A stretch of DNA of 34,907 nucleotides from NCBI GenBank assembly GCA_021733795.1, contig JAIPKB010000031.1, positions 1 to 34,907 of the forward strand, read 5' to 3'. Below the pieces are notes generated by a model. The model was not told the DNA's origin. It did no database searches and worked only from the letters and a program-made list of their open reading frames with translations. The position numbers and the translations under genes are program-made. Each line of letters starts with the position of its first letter. Within the stretch, counting starts at the first letter, position 1. Below are positions 24,220 through 31,993 of this stretch, in pieces. Source of the stretch: Akkermansiaceae bacterium. GTDB lineage: Bacteria; Verrucomicrobiota; Verrucomicrobiia; Verrucomicrobiales; Akkermansiaceae.

Positions 24220-24981
24220 TCAGTCAGCAAGCTCGATGGCCACCGGGCAGTGGTCGGAACCGAGGACGTGGGGGTGGATGGTGGCGCTGGCCACGCGGTT
24301 GACCAGCGGTGCGGAAACACCCCAGTAGTCGATCCTCCAACCGATGTTGCGCTGGCGCGCGCCGGCGCGGTAGGACCACCAGGAATAAGCGTCCGCAGTG
24401 TCCGGATGAAGGTGGCGGAAGGTGTCGATGAACCCCGCATCCAACAAGCGGCCGTAGCTTTCCCGTTCTTCGTCGGAGAACCCGGGATTGCGGCGGTTTT
24501 CCTTGGGGCGGGCGATGTCGATTTCCTGATGGGCGACGTTGAGGTCGCCACAAAACACCACCGGTTTGCGCGCGGCTGAGGCGGTTAGATGCTGGCGGAA
24601 CGCCGCGTCCCATGCCAGCCGGTATTCGAGCCGGCGCAGGCCGTCCTGGGCGTTGGGGGTGTACACATTGACCAGGATGAAATCCTCGAATTCCAAGGTG
24701 AGCACCCGGCCTTCGCGATCATGTTCCGGGAGGTCCATGCCGAGGGTGACTGCCAGTGGTTTCACCCGGGTAAAGACCGCCACCCCGGAATAGCCGGGTT
24801 TTTCCGCGGAATTCCAGTAGGAGCGGTAACCGCCGAGCTCCAATGGCAGCTCGACCTGCTCCGGCCGGGCCTTGGTTTCCTGCAGGCAGAGGATGTCCGG
24901 TTGCTCGGCGCTGACAAAGTCCGGGAAACCCTTGCCAATCACCGCCCGGATGCCGTTCACGTTCCATGATATTAATTTCAT
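24220..24981 (-). CDS. xth: Exodeoxyribonuclease III
   Basis: Mg2+-dependent 3'-5' exonuclease and AP endonuclease of base-excision repair. It has 253 residues, normal for the ExoIII/APE1 family. All signature blocks are present: MKLISWNVNGIRA (1-13, with the metal-site Asn), CLQETK with the metal-binding Glu (about residue 34), SGVAVFTR, NVYTPNAQ, FCGDLNVAHQEIDI (Asp and Asn of the active site), and the closing GSDHCPV with the catalytic Asp-His pair. It follows the MECR-like gene by 38 bp in the same direction, so it may be the last gene of that transcript. A hairpin lies just downstream. Confidence 0.96.
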   Translation of the reverse strand: MKLISWNVNGIRAVIGKGFPDFVSAEQPDILCLQETKARPEQVELPLELGGYRSYWNSAEKPGYSGVAVFTRVKPLAVTLGMDLPEHDREGRVLTLEFEDFILVNVYTPNAQDGLRRLEYRLAWDAAFRQHLTASAARKPVVFCGDLNVAHQEIDIARPKENRRNPGFSDEERESYGRLLDAGFIDTFRHLHPDTADAYSWWSYRAGARQRNIGWRIDYWGVSAPLVNRVASATIHPHVLGSDHCPVAIELAD

Positions 24982-25019
24982 CGCGGGGCATGTTTGGTTA
25001 GATCAAAGGACCGGATGGC

Positions 25020-26018
25020 TCAGGGGGTGAAGAGCACTTTGCCAGCGCGGAGCGGGGCGGTCAGGCGGCCGAGCGCGGCCTGAAAGGTGTCCAGGGTGTG
25101 GGTGGAATCCACCGGTTGGAGCAGCGCGCCGGCCGCCACCCGGGCGGCGAGGTCGGCATAAACCGCACGGACTTCGGCGTCAGGGGCGTTTTCAATCCAG
25201 CGGGTGACCCACAGACCCCGGAGTTGCAAATCGCGGAAGATCAACAGGCCATTGGGCACGGAAAGCGGACGTTTGGCCATCGCTCCGAAGGTGAAATGGG
25301 TGCCGCCCTCGCGCAGCAGGTTCATCAGCCGCAGCGCGCTTTCGCCACCCACGGCATTGAAGGCCAGCGCGGCGGTGCCCCCCCCGAGCGCGTCCTTGGC
25401 TTTAGCCAGGCCTTCTTCGTCGTCCAGCAATACCAGATCGCCACCCAGCGCTTCGAGTTCCGGGATCAGTTCGGGTCGGCGCACAAATGACACGGTGCGG
25501 ATGCCCAGCGAGCGGGCGAGCTGGATCACACAGCGGCCGACCGCCGAGTTGCCGGCATTCTGGACCACCCACTCGCCGGCCGCCGGCCGCCCGGCCCGGT
25601 GCAACAAGCGCCAGGCGGTGGCCGGATTCACCTTGAGCATGGCCGCCTGCAGCGGATCGATCGCGGGCGGTAGTTTGAACAGGCTGTCCGCATCGACCAC
25701 GGTATGGGTGGCCCAGGTAGCGGCCCGGCGGAGGAAGATCGCCCGATCACCCGGTTTGAAATCCGGCGATTCACTGGTCACGATCTCACCGCAACCTTCC
25801 ACCCCGGGGGTGGCGGGCAGGGTGGCTTTCACGCCATAGGTGCCCTCGACGAAATTCAGGTCCGCCGGGTTGATTGGAGCGGCGAGGATCCGCACCAGCA
25901 CCTCTCCGGGGCCGGGAACGGGGGCGGTGAAGGACTCCCACTGGAGAGAGTCTGCCGGAACCCCGGTCTGATGAAAGACCAGGCGGCTGGCGGATGTGGC
26001 GGCGGTGGATGAATGCAT
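25020..26018 (-). CDS. MECR-type trans-2-enoyl reductase (zinc-free medium-chain dehydrogenase)
   Basis: A 332-residue NADPH-dependent reductase of the medium-chain dehydrogenase superfamily, closest by motif to mitochondrial-type trans-2-enoyl-CoA/ACP reductase (MECR/Etr1), which completes fatty-acid elongation. Seen: INPADLNFVEGTYG with the catalytic Tyr region, ATPGVEGCGEIV, the cofactor loop NAGNSAVGRCVIQLARSLGI, and FGAMAKRPLSVP followed by LQLRGLWVTRW, a block characteristic of MECR. The Cys/His zinc ligands of alcohol dehydrogenases are absent. The ATG at 26018 (MHSSTAATSASRLVF) was chosen; the frame runs open to 26141 but would add 41 Arg/Pro-rich residues overlapping the next gene. 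General quinone-reductase activity is the alternative. Confidence 0.8.
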   Translation of the reverse strand: MHSSTAATSASRLVFHQTGVPADSLQWESFTAPVPGPGEVLVRILAAPINPADLNFVEGTYGVKATLPATPGVEGCGEIVTSESPDFKPGDRAIFLRRAATWATHTVVDADSLFKLPPAIDPLQAAMLKVNPATAWRLLHRAGRPAAGEWVVQNAGNSAVGRCVIQLARSLGIRTVSFVRRPELIPELEALGGDLVLLDDEEGLAKAKDALGGGTAALAFNAVGGESALRLMNLLREGGTHFTFGAMAKRPLSVPNGLLIFRDLQLRGLWVTRWIENAPDAEVRAVYADLAARVAAGALLQPVDSTHTLDTFQAALGRLTAPLRAGKVLFTP

Positions 26019-26110
26019 GGCCGCAGAGCCTGACACGCCCGACCCACCCTGCCAAGGCCGGGTTTTGGCCGGGGCTCGCAGGACCAGCCGATCCGGGGCC
26101 AACGCGGGCC

Positions 26111-27442
26111 TCAGCCGTTCATCGTCCAGCCTTCGCGGCATTTGCGGCCGAGGAATTCATTCGCCTCGGGAATATTGGTGATCTTGCCGGCCACCGGGTC
26201 GTATTGCAGTTTCTCGCCCACCCGGTGGGCGACCAGACCTAGCAACATTTGTTCGATCATGTTACTGCTGTATTCGAAATCGCAGGCGGTTTTGCGCGAG
26301 GGGTCCCTGCAGGCGTCCAGCCACTGCCGCTGGAAATGCCCCACCGGTGGCAGCAGGGTCTCCGGCGTGCGGTGTTTCAAATAGGTGAGGTCCCCGCCGT
26401 CACCGACCGGCAGCAGCATCCGCGACTCGAAGTCGGCGATCAGGAAGCCCTTGGAGCCCTTGAACATCGCCCCGTGATCGATCGCCTTGAGGTCGACCGC
26501 CCGGTTGGGCGAGCGCGGCATCACTCCGCCTTGATACCAACTCACCCGGATCGGGCCGCGCCAGTCATTGGCGGGATGCTCGAAGTGCGACTCGCACTCC
26601 ACCGGGGTGACCTCCGGGTTGAACGGCTCGCCCTTGGCCTCCGCGGACGTCGGCAGGGTGGCATCGATCGCATTCCAAACCAAGTCCATGGTGTGGCTGC
26701 CCATATCGCCGATCTGGCCGGCTCCGAAGTCCGGGTACATGTTCCACTGCAGGCAGTTTGCGCCGGCCCCCCCCGAGAAATAGCCCGGGTTGTATGGATG
26801 GAACGGTGAGGGCCCGAGCCACAAATCGTAGTTGAGTCCGGCCGGCGGCTGCCCCTCGGCAGGCAGATAGCCGCTGCGGCGGATCTGGCGGTTGCCCCAC
26901 GCGTACGCCGCCTGCAACTCCCCGATCGCGCCATCGGTGATCAGCTCGCGCACCCGGTTGAAGTTGGCGAGTTCATGCCGCTGCATGCCCACCTGGGTGG
27001 CGAGTTTGCTCTTCTTGGTGAGCCAGTTCGCCCGTACGATCCGGGCCTGCTCCACAGTGATGGCCAGCGGTTTCTCACAATAAACGTGCAGATCGCGGTT
27101 GAGCGCCCAGTTGGCGATGAACGCGTGGGTGTGGTCCGCGGTGCAGATGACCACCGCGTCGAGATCCTTCTGCTCCAGGCATTTCCGCCAATCCACATAA
27201 GTCTTGGCATTCGGGAAGCGCTTCAGGGCATCCGCAAAACGGTTCTCGTTCACGTCACAGAGCGCGACCACATTCTCCTGGGACAGCGCGTCATAGTGGG
27301 CCAACCCGCGGCCCCAGATACCGATCAGCGCGATGTTGAGTTTGTTGTTGGGTGAATTCACCGCCCGCAGCAGGCCGCTGGGCAGCAAGGTGAGTCCGGC
27401 ACTGGTGATCGTGGTGGTATTGAGAAATTTACGGCGATTCAT
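26111..27442 (-). CDS. Exported Gfo/Idh/MocA family oxidoreductase (second copy in window)
   Basis: A 443-residue exported sugar oxidoreductase. The N-terminus MNRRKFLNTTTITSAGLTLL is a Tat-type signal. The Rossmann motif LIGIWGRG, ALCDVNENR, TADHTHAFIA and YCEKPLAIT mark the cofactor domain. The substrate domain has YDLWLGPSPFHPYNPGYFSG, GQIGDMGSHTMDLVWNA and a C-terminal CDFEYSSNMIEQMLLGLVA. It belongs to the large secreted subgroup expanded in Planctomycetes and Verrucomicrobia and differs clearly from the protein at 15611-16921, so it is not a recent duplicate. It stands alone, with 92 bp to the MECR-like gene downstream and 173 bp upstream containing a 12-bp palindrome that could be an operator. 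Substrate unknown. Confidence 0.9.
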   Translation of the reverse strand: MNRRKFLNTTTITSAGLTLLPSGLLRAVNSPNNKLNIALIGIWGRGLAHYDALSQENVVALCDVNENRFADALKRFPNAKTYVDWRKCLEQKDLDAVVICTADHTHAFIANWALNRDLHVYCEKPLAITVEQARIVRANWLTKKSKLATQVGMQRHELANFNRVRELITDGAIGELQAAYAWGNRQIRRSGYLPAEGQPPAGLNYDLWLGPSPFHPYNPGYFSGGAGANCLQWNMYPDFGAGQIGDMGSHTMDLVWNAIDATLPTSAEAKGEPFNPEVTPVECESHFEHPANDWRGPIRVSWYQGGVMPRSPNRAVDLKAIDHGAMFKGSKGFLIADFESRMLLPVGDGGDLTYLKHRTPETLLPPVGHFQRQWLDACRDPSRKTACDFEYSSNMIEQMLLGLVAHRVGEKLQYDPVAGKITNIPEANEFLGRKCREGWTMNG

Positions 27443-27542
27443 GGTATTTTGAGGGTTGAGATGGCAACAGCCTGGCTAAAACCACCAACCCGTGCCTAGT
27501 TGGGGATACCTACCCTCTCCGGCTGATCTTTCGCCGCCGCCC

Positions 27543-27554
27543 GGAAAATTTTCC
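27543..27554. promoter_or_regulatory. 12-bp perfect palindrome, candidate operator
   Basis: GGAAAATTTTCC is a perfect AT-centred palindrome about 100 bp upstream of the Gfo/Idh start at 27442, in the 173-bp gap after recQ. It contrasts with the GC-rich context and resembles a binding site for a dimeric repressor. A weak 5-bp hairpin (27588-27601) nearer recQ may help terminate recQ transcripts. Neither is proven. Confidence 0.35.
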
Positions 27555-27615
27555 AAAATCCTGCTTTGTCAGGAGGATGCCCCCCGGCTGCCGGATGGCA
27601 GGCCCGACACGTTCC

Positions 27616-29577
27616 TCACGCGTCGAGCCACTGTAGGACCTCATCAAACCGCTGGGCCTGCCACAACCCGAACTCCGGCCGCCGATGCAACCGGGCCTTG
27701 GTGGCAGCGGGGCTGGAAATGCCGCACAGGAAGCGTGCCAACTGCCGGGGCGTACCCAGTGCCGGATGGCGTTCGTCGCGCAGCGCCGCCATCAGCGCCC
27801 ATTCGTCGGGCGTTGCCGCGGATGCCGCACGAACCCCCAGTTTCACCGGTGGCTCGCCCCGGCAACGGTCGCAAGTACCGCACCGCACCCCATCCCGCTG
27901 GCCGAAGTATTCCGCCAACAGGACGGTGCGGCAGCGCCGCGAGGTGACATATCCCACCACCGAGGCGATCCGCCCGTGCTCGAAGCCGGCCCGCTGCTCA
28001 AACTGCTGCGAAATATCCCCGATGACCCGGGTCACGCTGCCGTCCCAGGTTTTGCTCATTTGATAGACCTCGCGCAGTCCACGTTGGGTGATCCTCACAT
28101 CTTCGGCCGCGGCCAGTTCGGTGAGGATGTCCACCACCCGCTGCCGGTTCAGACCGGTGGCGGCGGATATTTCATGCAGTTTGAAATGCAGCGTCCCGTA
28201 GGCCTGTTCCGCGGCGGCAAACAAAACCCCGATGGTTTTCCGCTCGCGCGGTGGCCGCCCCGCCAGAATGTCGGGCAGCGGGCGCAGCGGCACCACCCGC
28301 AAGACATCGTAATAGGAGCCGCCGCGATCCATCACCCCGGCGAGTTCCAGATAGGCCAGCACCGTGCGCACCGTTTCCTCGCGCATGTCATTGCTGAGTG
28401 AAAGCTCGTAGGCAGAGATCGCAAACGGGCGGCCGGGGCCCGCCAACCGCAGCAGCCGATCTAACAGGTTTCTCAACCCCTGCGGGGAGGGGGTCGCGCC
28501 GTGGATGAAATTCTCGAGCGTGAGGGTGTCCCCGGCACTGGCCAGCAGCTCGCAGCGGGCGGGCTGTCCGTCCCGCCCGGCGCGGCCGATTTCCTGGCAG
28601 TAGCCTTCCAGGCACTTCGGCAGGTGGTAGTGGATGACCGCGCGGATGTCGGGTTTGTCGATTCCCATGCCGAAGGCGATCGTTGCAACGATGATCCGGG
28701 TGGTGTTGCGCATGAACGCGTCCTGGGCGGCGGCGCGGTCGGCGGGTTCGCATCCGGCATGATAGACGCGGGCGGAAAACCCGCGTTGTTGGAGCATCGC
28801 GGCGAGCGTTTCGGTGGCGGCCCGGGTGGTGGCGTAAACGATCACCGGTCCCTCGATCTCCCGCAGTTTTTCCACCAGCAGCTCGTCCTTGTCGATGCCG
28901 TCGCAAGCGCTCACCGTGAGCCGGAGGTTCGGCCGGTGGAGCGGTGCCTGGTAATGATCCGCCCGCGCGATCCGGAAACCGCGGCGGATGTCCCGCGCCA
29001 CCTGGACGGTGGCGGTGGCGGTAAGCGCCAGCACCCGCGGCACCCGCAACCGGCGGCCCAACCTGGCCAGCTTCAGATAGTCCGGCCGGAAGTTATGCCC
29101 CCATTCGGAAATACAATGGGCCTCGTCGATCGCCAGCAGTGAAATCACCATCCCCTTGAGCCGTTTTCGAAAGCCGGTCCCCGCCAGCCGCTCCGGAGAA
29201 ACATATAACAGCCGGATGGTCCCGTCCGCCAGCCCCGCGAACACCTCCTCCACCTCGTCATCCGCCAGCGTGGAATCAATCCGCGCCGCGCCGAGGCCCC
29301 GCTCGCAGAGCCGTTCCACCTGATCCCTCATCAGCGCGATCAACGGACTGACTACAATAGTCAGGCCCTCCAGCAACATCGCCGGAGCCTGATAGCACAG
29401 CGACTTGCCGGCACCCGTCGGAAACACCGCCAGGGCGGACCGCCCGGCCAGCAAGGCGCGGATCACCGCTTCCTGGTCGCCCCGGAAATCCGTCAACCCG
29501 AACTGCTCCCGGAGTACTGCGAACAACGGATCACCGCCGGAATTCTCATTCGTGGCGGACGTGATCCTGTCGTTCAT
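27616..29577 (-). CDS. recQ: ATP-dependent DNA helicase RecQ
   Basis: Superfamily 2 3'-5' DNA helicase for recombination and replication-fork repair. It has 653 residues. Motifs: FRGDQEAVIRALL (motif 0), VFPTGAGKSLCYQAPA (Walker A, about 52-67), VVSPLIALMRDQ, AIDEAHCISEWGHNFRPDY (DEAH and aromatic loop, about 147-165), AFGMGIDKPDIRAVIHYHLP and QEIGRAGRDG (motif VI). A RQC/zinc region follows, with Cys residues in CRTVLLAEYFGQ and CGTCDRC. The last 70 residues are short and carry no recognisable HRDC domain, unlike E. coli RecQ. It lies 31 bp after the methyltransferase gene and is probably co-transcribed with it. Confidence 0.95.
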   Translation of the reverse strand: MNDRITSATNENSGGDPLFAVLREQFGLTDFRGDQEAVIRALLAGRSALAVFPTGAGKSLCYQAPAMLLEGLTIVVSPLIALMRDQVERLCERGLGAARIDSTLADDEVEEVFAGLADGTIRLLYVSPERLAGTGFRKRLKGMVISLLAIDEAHCISEWGHNFRPDYLKLARLGRRLRVPRVLALTATATVQVARDIRRGFRIARADHYQAPLHRPNLRLTVSACDGIDKDELLVEKLREIEGPVIVYATTRAATETLAAMLQQRGFSARVYHAGCEPADRAAAQDAFMRNTTRIIVATIAFGMGIDKPDIRAVIHYHLPKCLEGYCQEIGRAGRDGQPARCELLASAGDTLTLENFIHGATPSPQGLRNLLDRLLRLAGPGRPFAISAYELSLSNDMREETVRTVLAYLELAGVMDRGGSYYDVLRVVPLRPLPDILAGRPPRERKTIGVLFAAAEQAYGTLHFKLHEISAATGLNRQRVVDILTELAAAEDVRITQRGLREVYQMSKTWDGSVTRVIGDISQQFEQRAGFEHGRIASVVGYVTSRRCRTVLLAEYFGQRDGVRCGTCDRCRGEPPVKLGVRAASAATPDEWALMAALRDERHPALGTPRQLARFLCGISSPAATKARLHRRPEFGLWQAQRFDEVLQWLDA

Positions 29578-29608
29578 CGCGGGTTGGGGATTGGCTGCGG
29601 ACGGATTG

Positions 29609-30367
29609 CTAATCCCGCCGCTGCCACAGGCTCAGCTGGGACAGCGACCATTGGAACTTGCGCGCGGTTTCACGGATCAGAAACGGCTCGTGGGTCGTAT
29701 GGATCAGCGAAAACCCCGGCTCCAACCGTTCCCGCAACCAGGCGGAGGTTTCCCCCGGCGGCCAGTTTTCCGGCGGGGTGAATTCCTCCAGCCAGGTGCA
29801 GGGCGTGGCCAGCACCAGCTCGCCACCCGGCCGCACCAGCGCCGGCAGCCGATCCAACAAGCGCAGCGGCTCGGGCAGGCGACAGAGCAGGTTGGCCGCA
29901 TGAACCCGGTCGAATACGCCGAGATCGCCACGCAGGTTCATCGCATCGCCCTGCTCGAAGTGAACCCGCTCCGGCCTGGCGTGGGCTGGCACCACGGCTG
30001 TCCGTTCGCGATGCAGCCGCGCCTCCTCGTGTTGCCGATAGGTCAGCGCCCGACCGTCCTGCAGCTCGCGGGCGGCACGGACGAAGGCATGGGAGAAATC
30101 GATCCCGATGACCTCATCACAGGTGACGGACAACTCGAAGCTCGAACGTCCGACCGCACAGCCGAGGTCCAGCGCCCGGCCACCGGAGCCCGGGCTGAAG
30201 TGGCTCACCGTCCGCACGGCAAAGTCCAGGCTGGCGGCGAGAGCGGCGGTCAGTTCCGGCGGCAGTGCCACCGCCGCCGGCAGCAGTTCGTCGGCCGAGC
30301 CGTAGTGAAACAGCAGGTATTCGTCTAGCAGACGCTCCGTTTCGTAAATGTCATGAGATGAGGGCAT
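29609..30367 (-). CDS. Stand-alone OvoA C-terminal-type methyltransferase (putative mercaptohistidine N-methyltransferase)
   Basis: A 252-residue SAM-dependent methyltransferase. The start DIYETERLLDEYLLFHYGSA matches the beginning of the C-terminal methyltransferase domain of ovothiol synthase OvoA, which N-methylates the imidazole of 4/5-mercaptohistidine. SAM motif I is ALDLGCAVGRSSFEL; ERVHFEQGDAMNL and FDRVHAANLLCRLPEPLRLLD follow as motifs II-III. No sulfoxide synthase domain, nor a separate OvoA core, is present in the window, so this is a detached version. It overlaps the M29-type peptidase by 17 bp, which implies coupled translation, and recQ follows at 31 bp. The ovothiol assignment rests on the motif match; the actual substrate could be another histidine derivative. 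Confidence 0.8.
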   Translation of the reverse strand: MPSSHDIYETERLLDEYLLFHYGSADELLPAAVALPPELTAALAASLDFAVRTVSHFSPGSGGRALDLGCAVGRSSFELSVTCDEVIGIDFSHAFVRAARELQDGRALTYRQHEEARLHRERTAVVPAHARPERVHFEQGDAMNLRGDLGVFDRVHAANLLCRLPEPLRLLDRLPALVRPGGELVLATPCTWLEEFTPPENWPPGETSAWLRERLEPGFSLIHTTHEPFLIRETARKFQWSLSQLSLWQRRD

Positions 30368-31556
30368 GCATCAGAAAGGCGGAGGGCCGGAAGTTCTCGA
30401 TCAGGATCTCCGTCTTCCCGCCGCGGTGCATCCGCACCTGGCTGATATTGAAATTCGGAGTCTTGTGCGGGGCGAAGAGGATGTCGTCGTGGGTCGAGTT
30501 CTCGTGTTTCTTGAACATCTCCGGCACGATGTCGCCGCCGAGGTGGTCGTCCCGGCCGGTGGCCATGTGGCAGGTGCCCAGCACCTTCTCGTCCTGAATG
30601 TCCGCACCGGAGACCGGCAGCACCTGGGTGCCGAAACCCAACTCGCCGAGGGTACCGGTCATCGGATCGTCCGCCAGCCGCGCGTTGTGGGCGGCAATGG
30701 TCGCCGGATTGCCCTCGATCAGGGTGGAGTGAACGATGCAGCGGTTTTCCACGTCCAGCACCCCGAGCGTGCCATCCTCGTATTTCATCGGGAACTGGCC
30801 GCGCGCGTCCACTGGGACGAAATACACTTCGCCAGCCGGCAGGTTGGCAATGTCCGGAGTTCTGCCATGGCACAGCCCGTGGGATTTCTGCGCCTCCTGG
30901 CCATCGAGCCCCAACCATGCGGTGAGCACCCGCCCGTCCTCGAGCGCGAAGTCGATCTCCACCGCATCCGCCTTGGTCAGGGCCAGCCGGATCTTCTCGG
31001 CGTCGCGGGAAACCTCCAGATAATCGACCGCCAGGCCGGAGCTGAGGATCACGTCGTTGAGCCCGTGCATGGTCGCCCCGCGGAAGCCGAATTCCTTCGC
31101 CTTGGCGGTGAGCGGCGCGGTGGCGGAGAAGGTGGAAATGCAGAGGATGATGTCGTAGTTGGGATAGATGTCGCGGTCGAACGACAACTGTACCCCGTGG
31201 CAGTCCCACACCTCGTCGGCGTGGTCGAGGTTGGAGCCATGGGTCATTTTGTAAGCAAACATCTCGCCGCCGGTCATCCCGAGTTCCGCCATCACGCGGT
31301 TGTGGAGCGCCTGGTAGAAATGCTCGTGGGCCCGCTTCTGGATGGGAAACCCGTCCTGTTGGAGAAACGCGAAATCCTTGATCAGGTTCTGAGGCTCATC
31401 GAAGTCGAGCAAAATGCAGACGCGGCAGCCGGCGGTCGGCTCAAAGACCGTGCGGAGCAGCCTGGCGGCATCGAATTTAGGGAACACGCGGTTCTCCGGG
31501 TGGAGCAGAATCGCTTCCTCGAGGTAGTCAGGGAGGGAGTGTGGAGTCGTGGTCAT
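30351..31556 (-). CDS. M29-type (thermophilic/AmpS-like) aminopeptidase family protein
   Basis: A 401-residue protein whose C-terminal half matches the M29 metallo-aminopeptidase family: NLPAGEVYFVPV (metal-ligand Glu, about 237-248), GELGFGTQVLPVSGADIQDE, KVLGTCHMATGRDDHLGG (His ligand) and THDDILFAP (His-Asp ligands). This family removes N-terminal residues from peptides using two metals. The spot where AmpS-type enzymes usually carry a catalytic Tyr a few residues after GTCH appears to be Asp/His (GRDDH), so activity may differ. It has no signal peptide and is probably cytoplasmic. Its coupling to the OvoA-type methyltransferase suggests a shared small-molecule or dipeptide substrate. Start at 31556 faces the divergent DUF6172 gene. 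Confidence 0.8.
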   Translation of the reverse strand: MTTTPHSLPDYLEEAILLHPENRVFPKFDAARLLRTVFEPTAGCRVCILLDFDEPQNLIKDFAFLQQDGFPIQKRAHEHFYQALHNRVMAELGMTGGEMFAYKMTHGSNLDHADEVWDCHGVQLSFDRDIYPNYDIILCISTFSATAPLTAKAKEFGFRGATMHGLNDVILSSGLAVDYLEVSRDAEKIRLALTKADAVEIDFALEDGRVLTAWLGLDGQEAQKSHGLCHGRTPDIANLPAGEVYFVPVDARGQFPMKYEDGTLGVLDVENRCIVHSTLIEGNPATIAAHNARLADDPMTGTLGELGFGTQVLPVSGADIQDEKVLGTCHMATGRDDHLGGDIVPEMFKKHENSTHDDILFAPHKTPNFNISQVRMHRGGKTEILIENFRPSAFLMHALIS

Positions 31557-31681
31557 GGGCAGTCAGGATAGCATTCCATGACCCTCCGACAAGCAGCAAT
31601 CACCGCCCAGAACAATTCCCTGGGTGCCGGGCGGGATTATCCCCTCGACAAGAACAGTCCGAACGGACACAAGCCGCGGAC
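31557..31681. promoter_or_regulatory. Divergent promoter region between the M29-type and DUF6172 genes
   Basis: A 125-bp gap that must drive both divergent genes. It contains an inverted repeat GTCCGAACGGAC (31657-31668) 13 bp before the DUF6172 ATG and a weaker CCCAG/CTGGG dyad near 31606-31624. No consensus -35/-10 pair was found. The inverted repeat could be an operator. Confidence 0.35.
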
Positions 31682-31993
31682 ATGAAAAAGATTTTTTCTC
31701 TTGAAGCTCCCGGGCACCAACCGCCGCGTGTGATCGAATCGATCAAAAGCGAGGTGCGGAAATACCTGAAACGCGAACGCAGGAAGGCGCTTCCCGAAGG
31801 GGTGGACTTCTGGGATTTCGACTGCAAGGCCGGCTTGGGAGAGGCCGCGCCGGAGGTGAAACACGTCGAGGAACTCATCCCCGCCATCGATCAGGCGGCA
31901 GCCGCTCAGTGTGGTACGATCTACCTCGAAATCCTCGCCAAACCGGGACACCGGAAGCCCAAGGGCGGCGGTTCAGCGCCCGGCGATGGCTGA
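31682..31993 (+). CDS. DUF6172 family small protein
   Basis: A 103-residue soluble protein of the DUF6172 family, function unknown. The N-terminus MKKIFSLEAPGHQPPRVIES, the block RKYLKRERRKALPEGVDFWD and the closing YLEILAKPGHR are the conserved parts I recognise. The middle has a charged helix and an acidic, Ala-rich stretch; no metal site or membrane segment is visible. The ATG at 31682 was chosen because similarity starts there; the open frame extends upstream to 31541 inside the divergent gene. Its stop overlaps the 3' end of the convergent flavoprotein gene by 21 bp, so the two messages can pair. Family assignment is confident; role is not known. Confidence 0.85.
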   Translation: MKKIFSLEAPGHQPPRVIESIKSEVRKYLKRERRKALPEGVDFWDFDCKAGLGEAAPEVKHVEELIPAIDQAAAAQCGTIYLEILAKPGHRKPKGGGSAPGDG

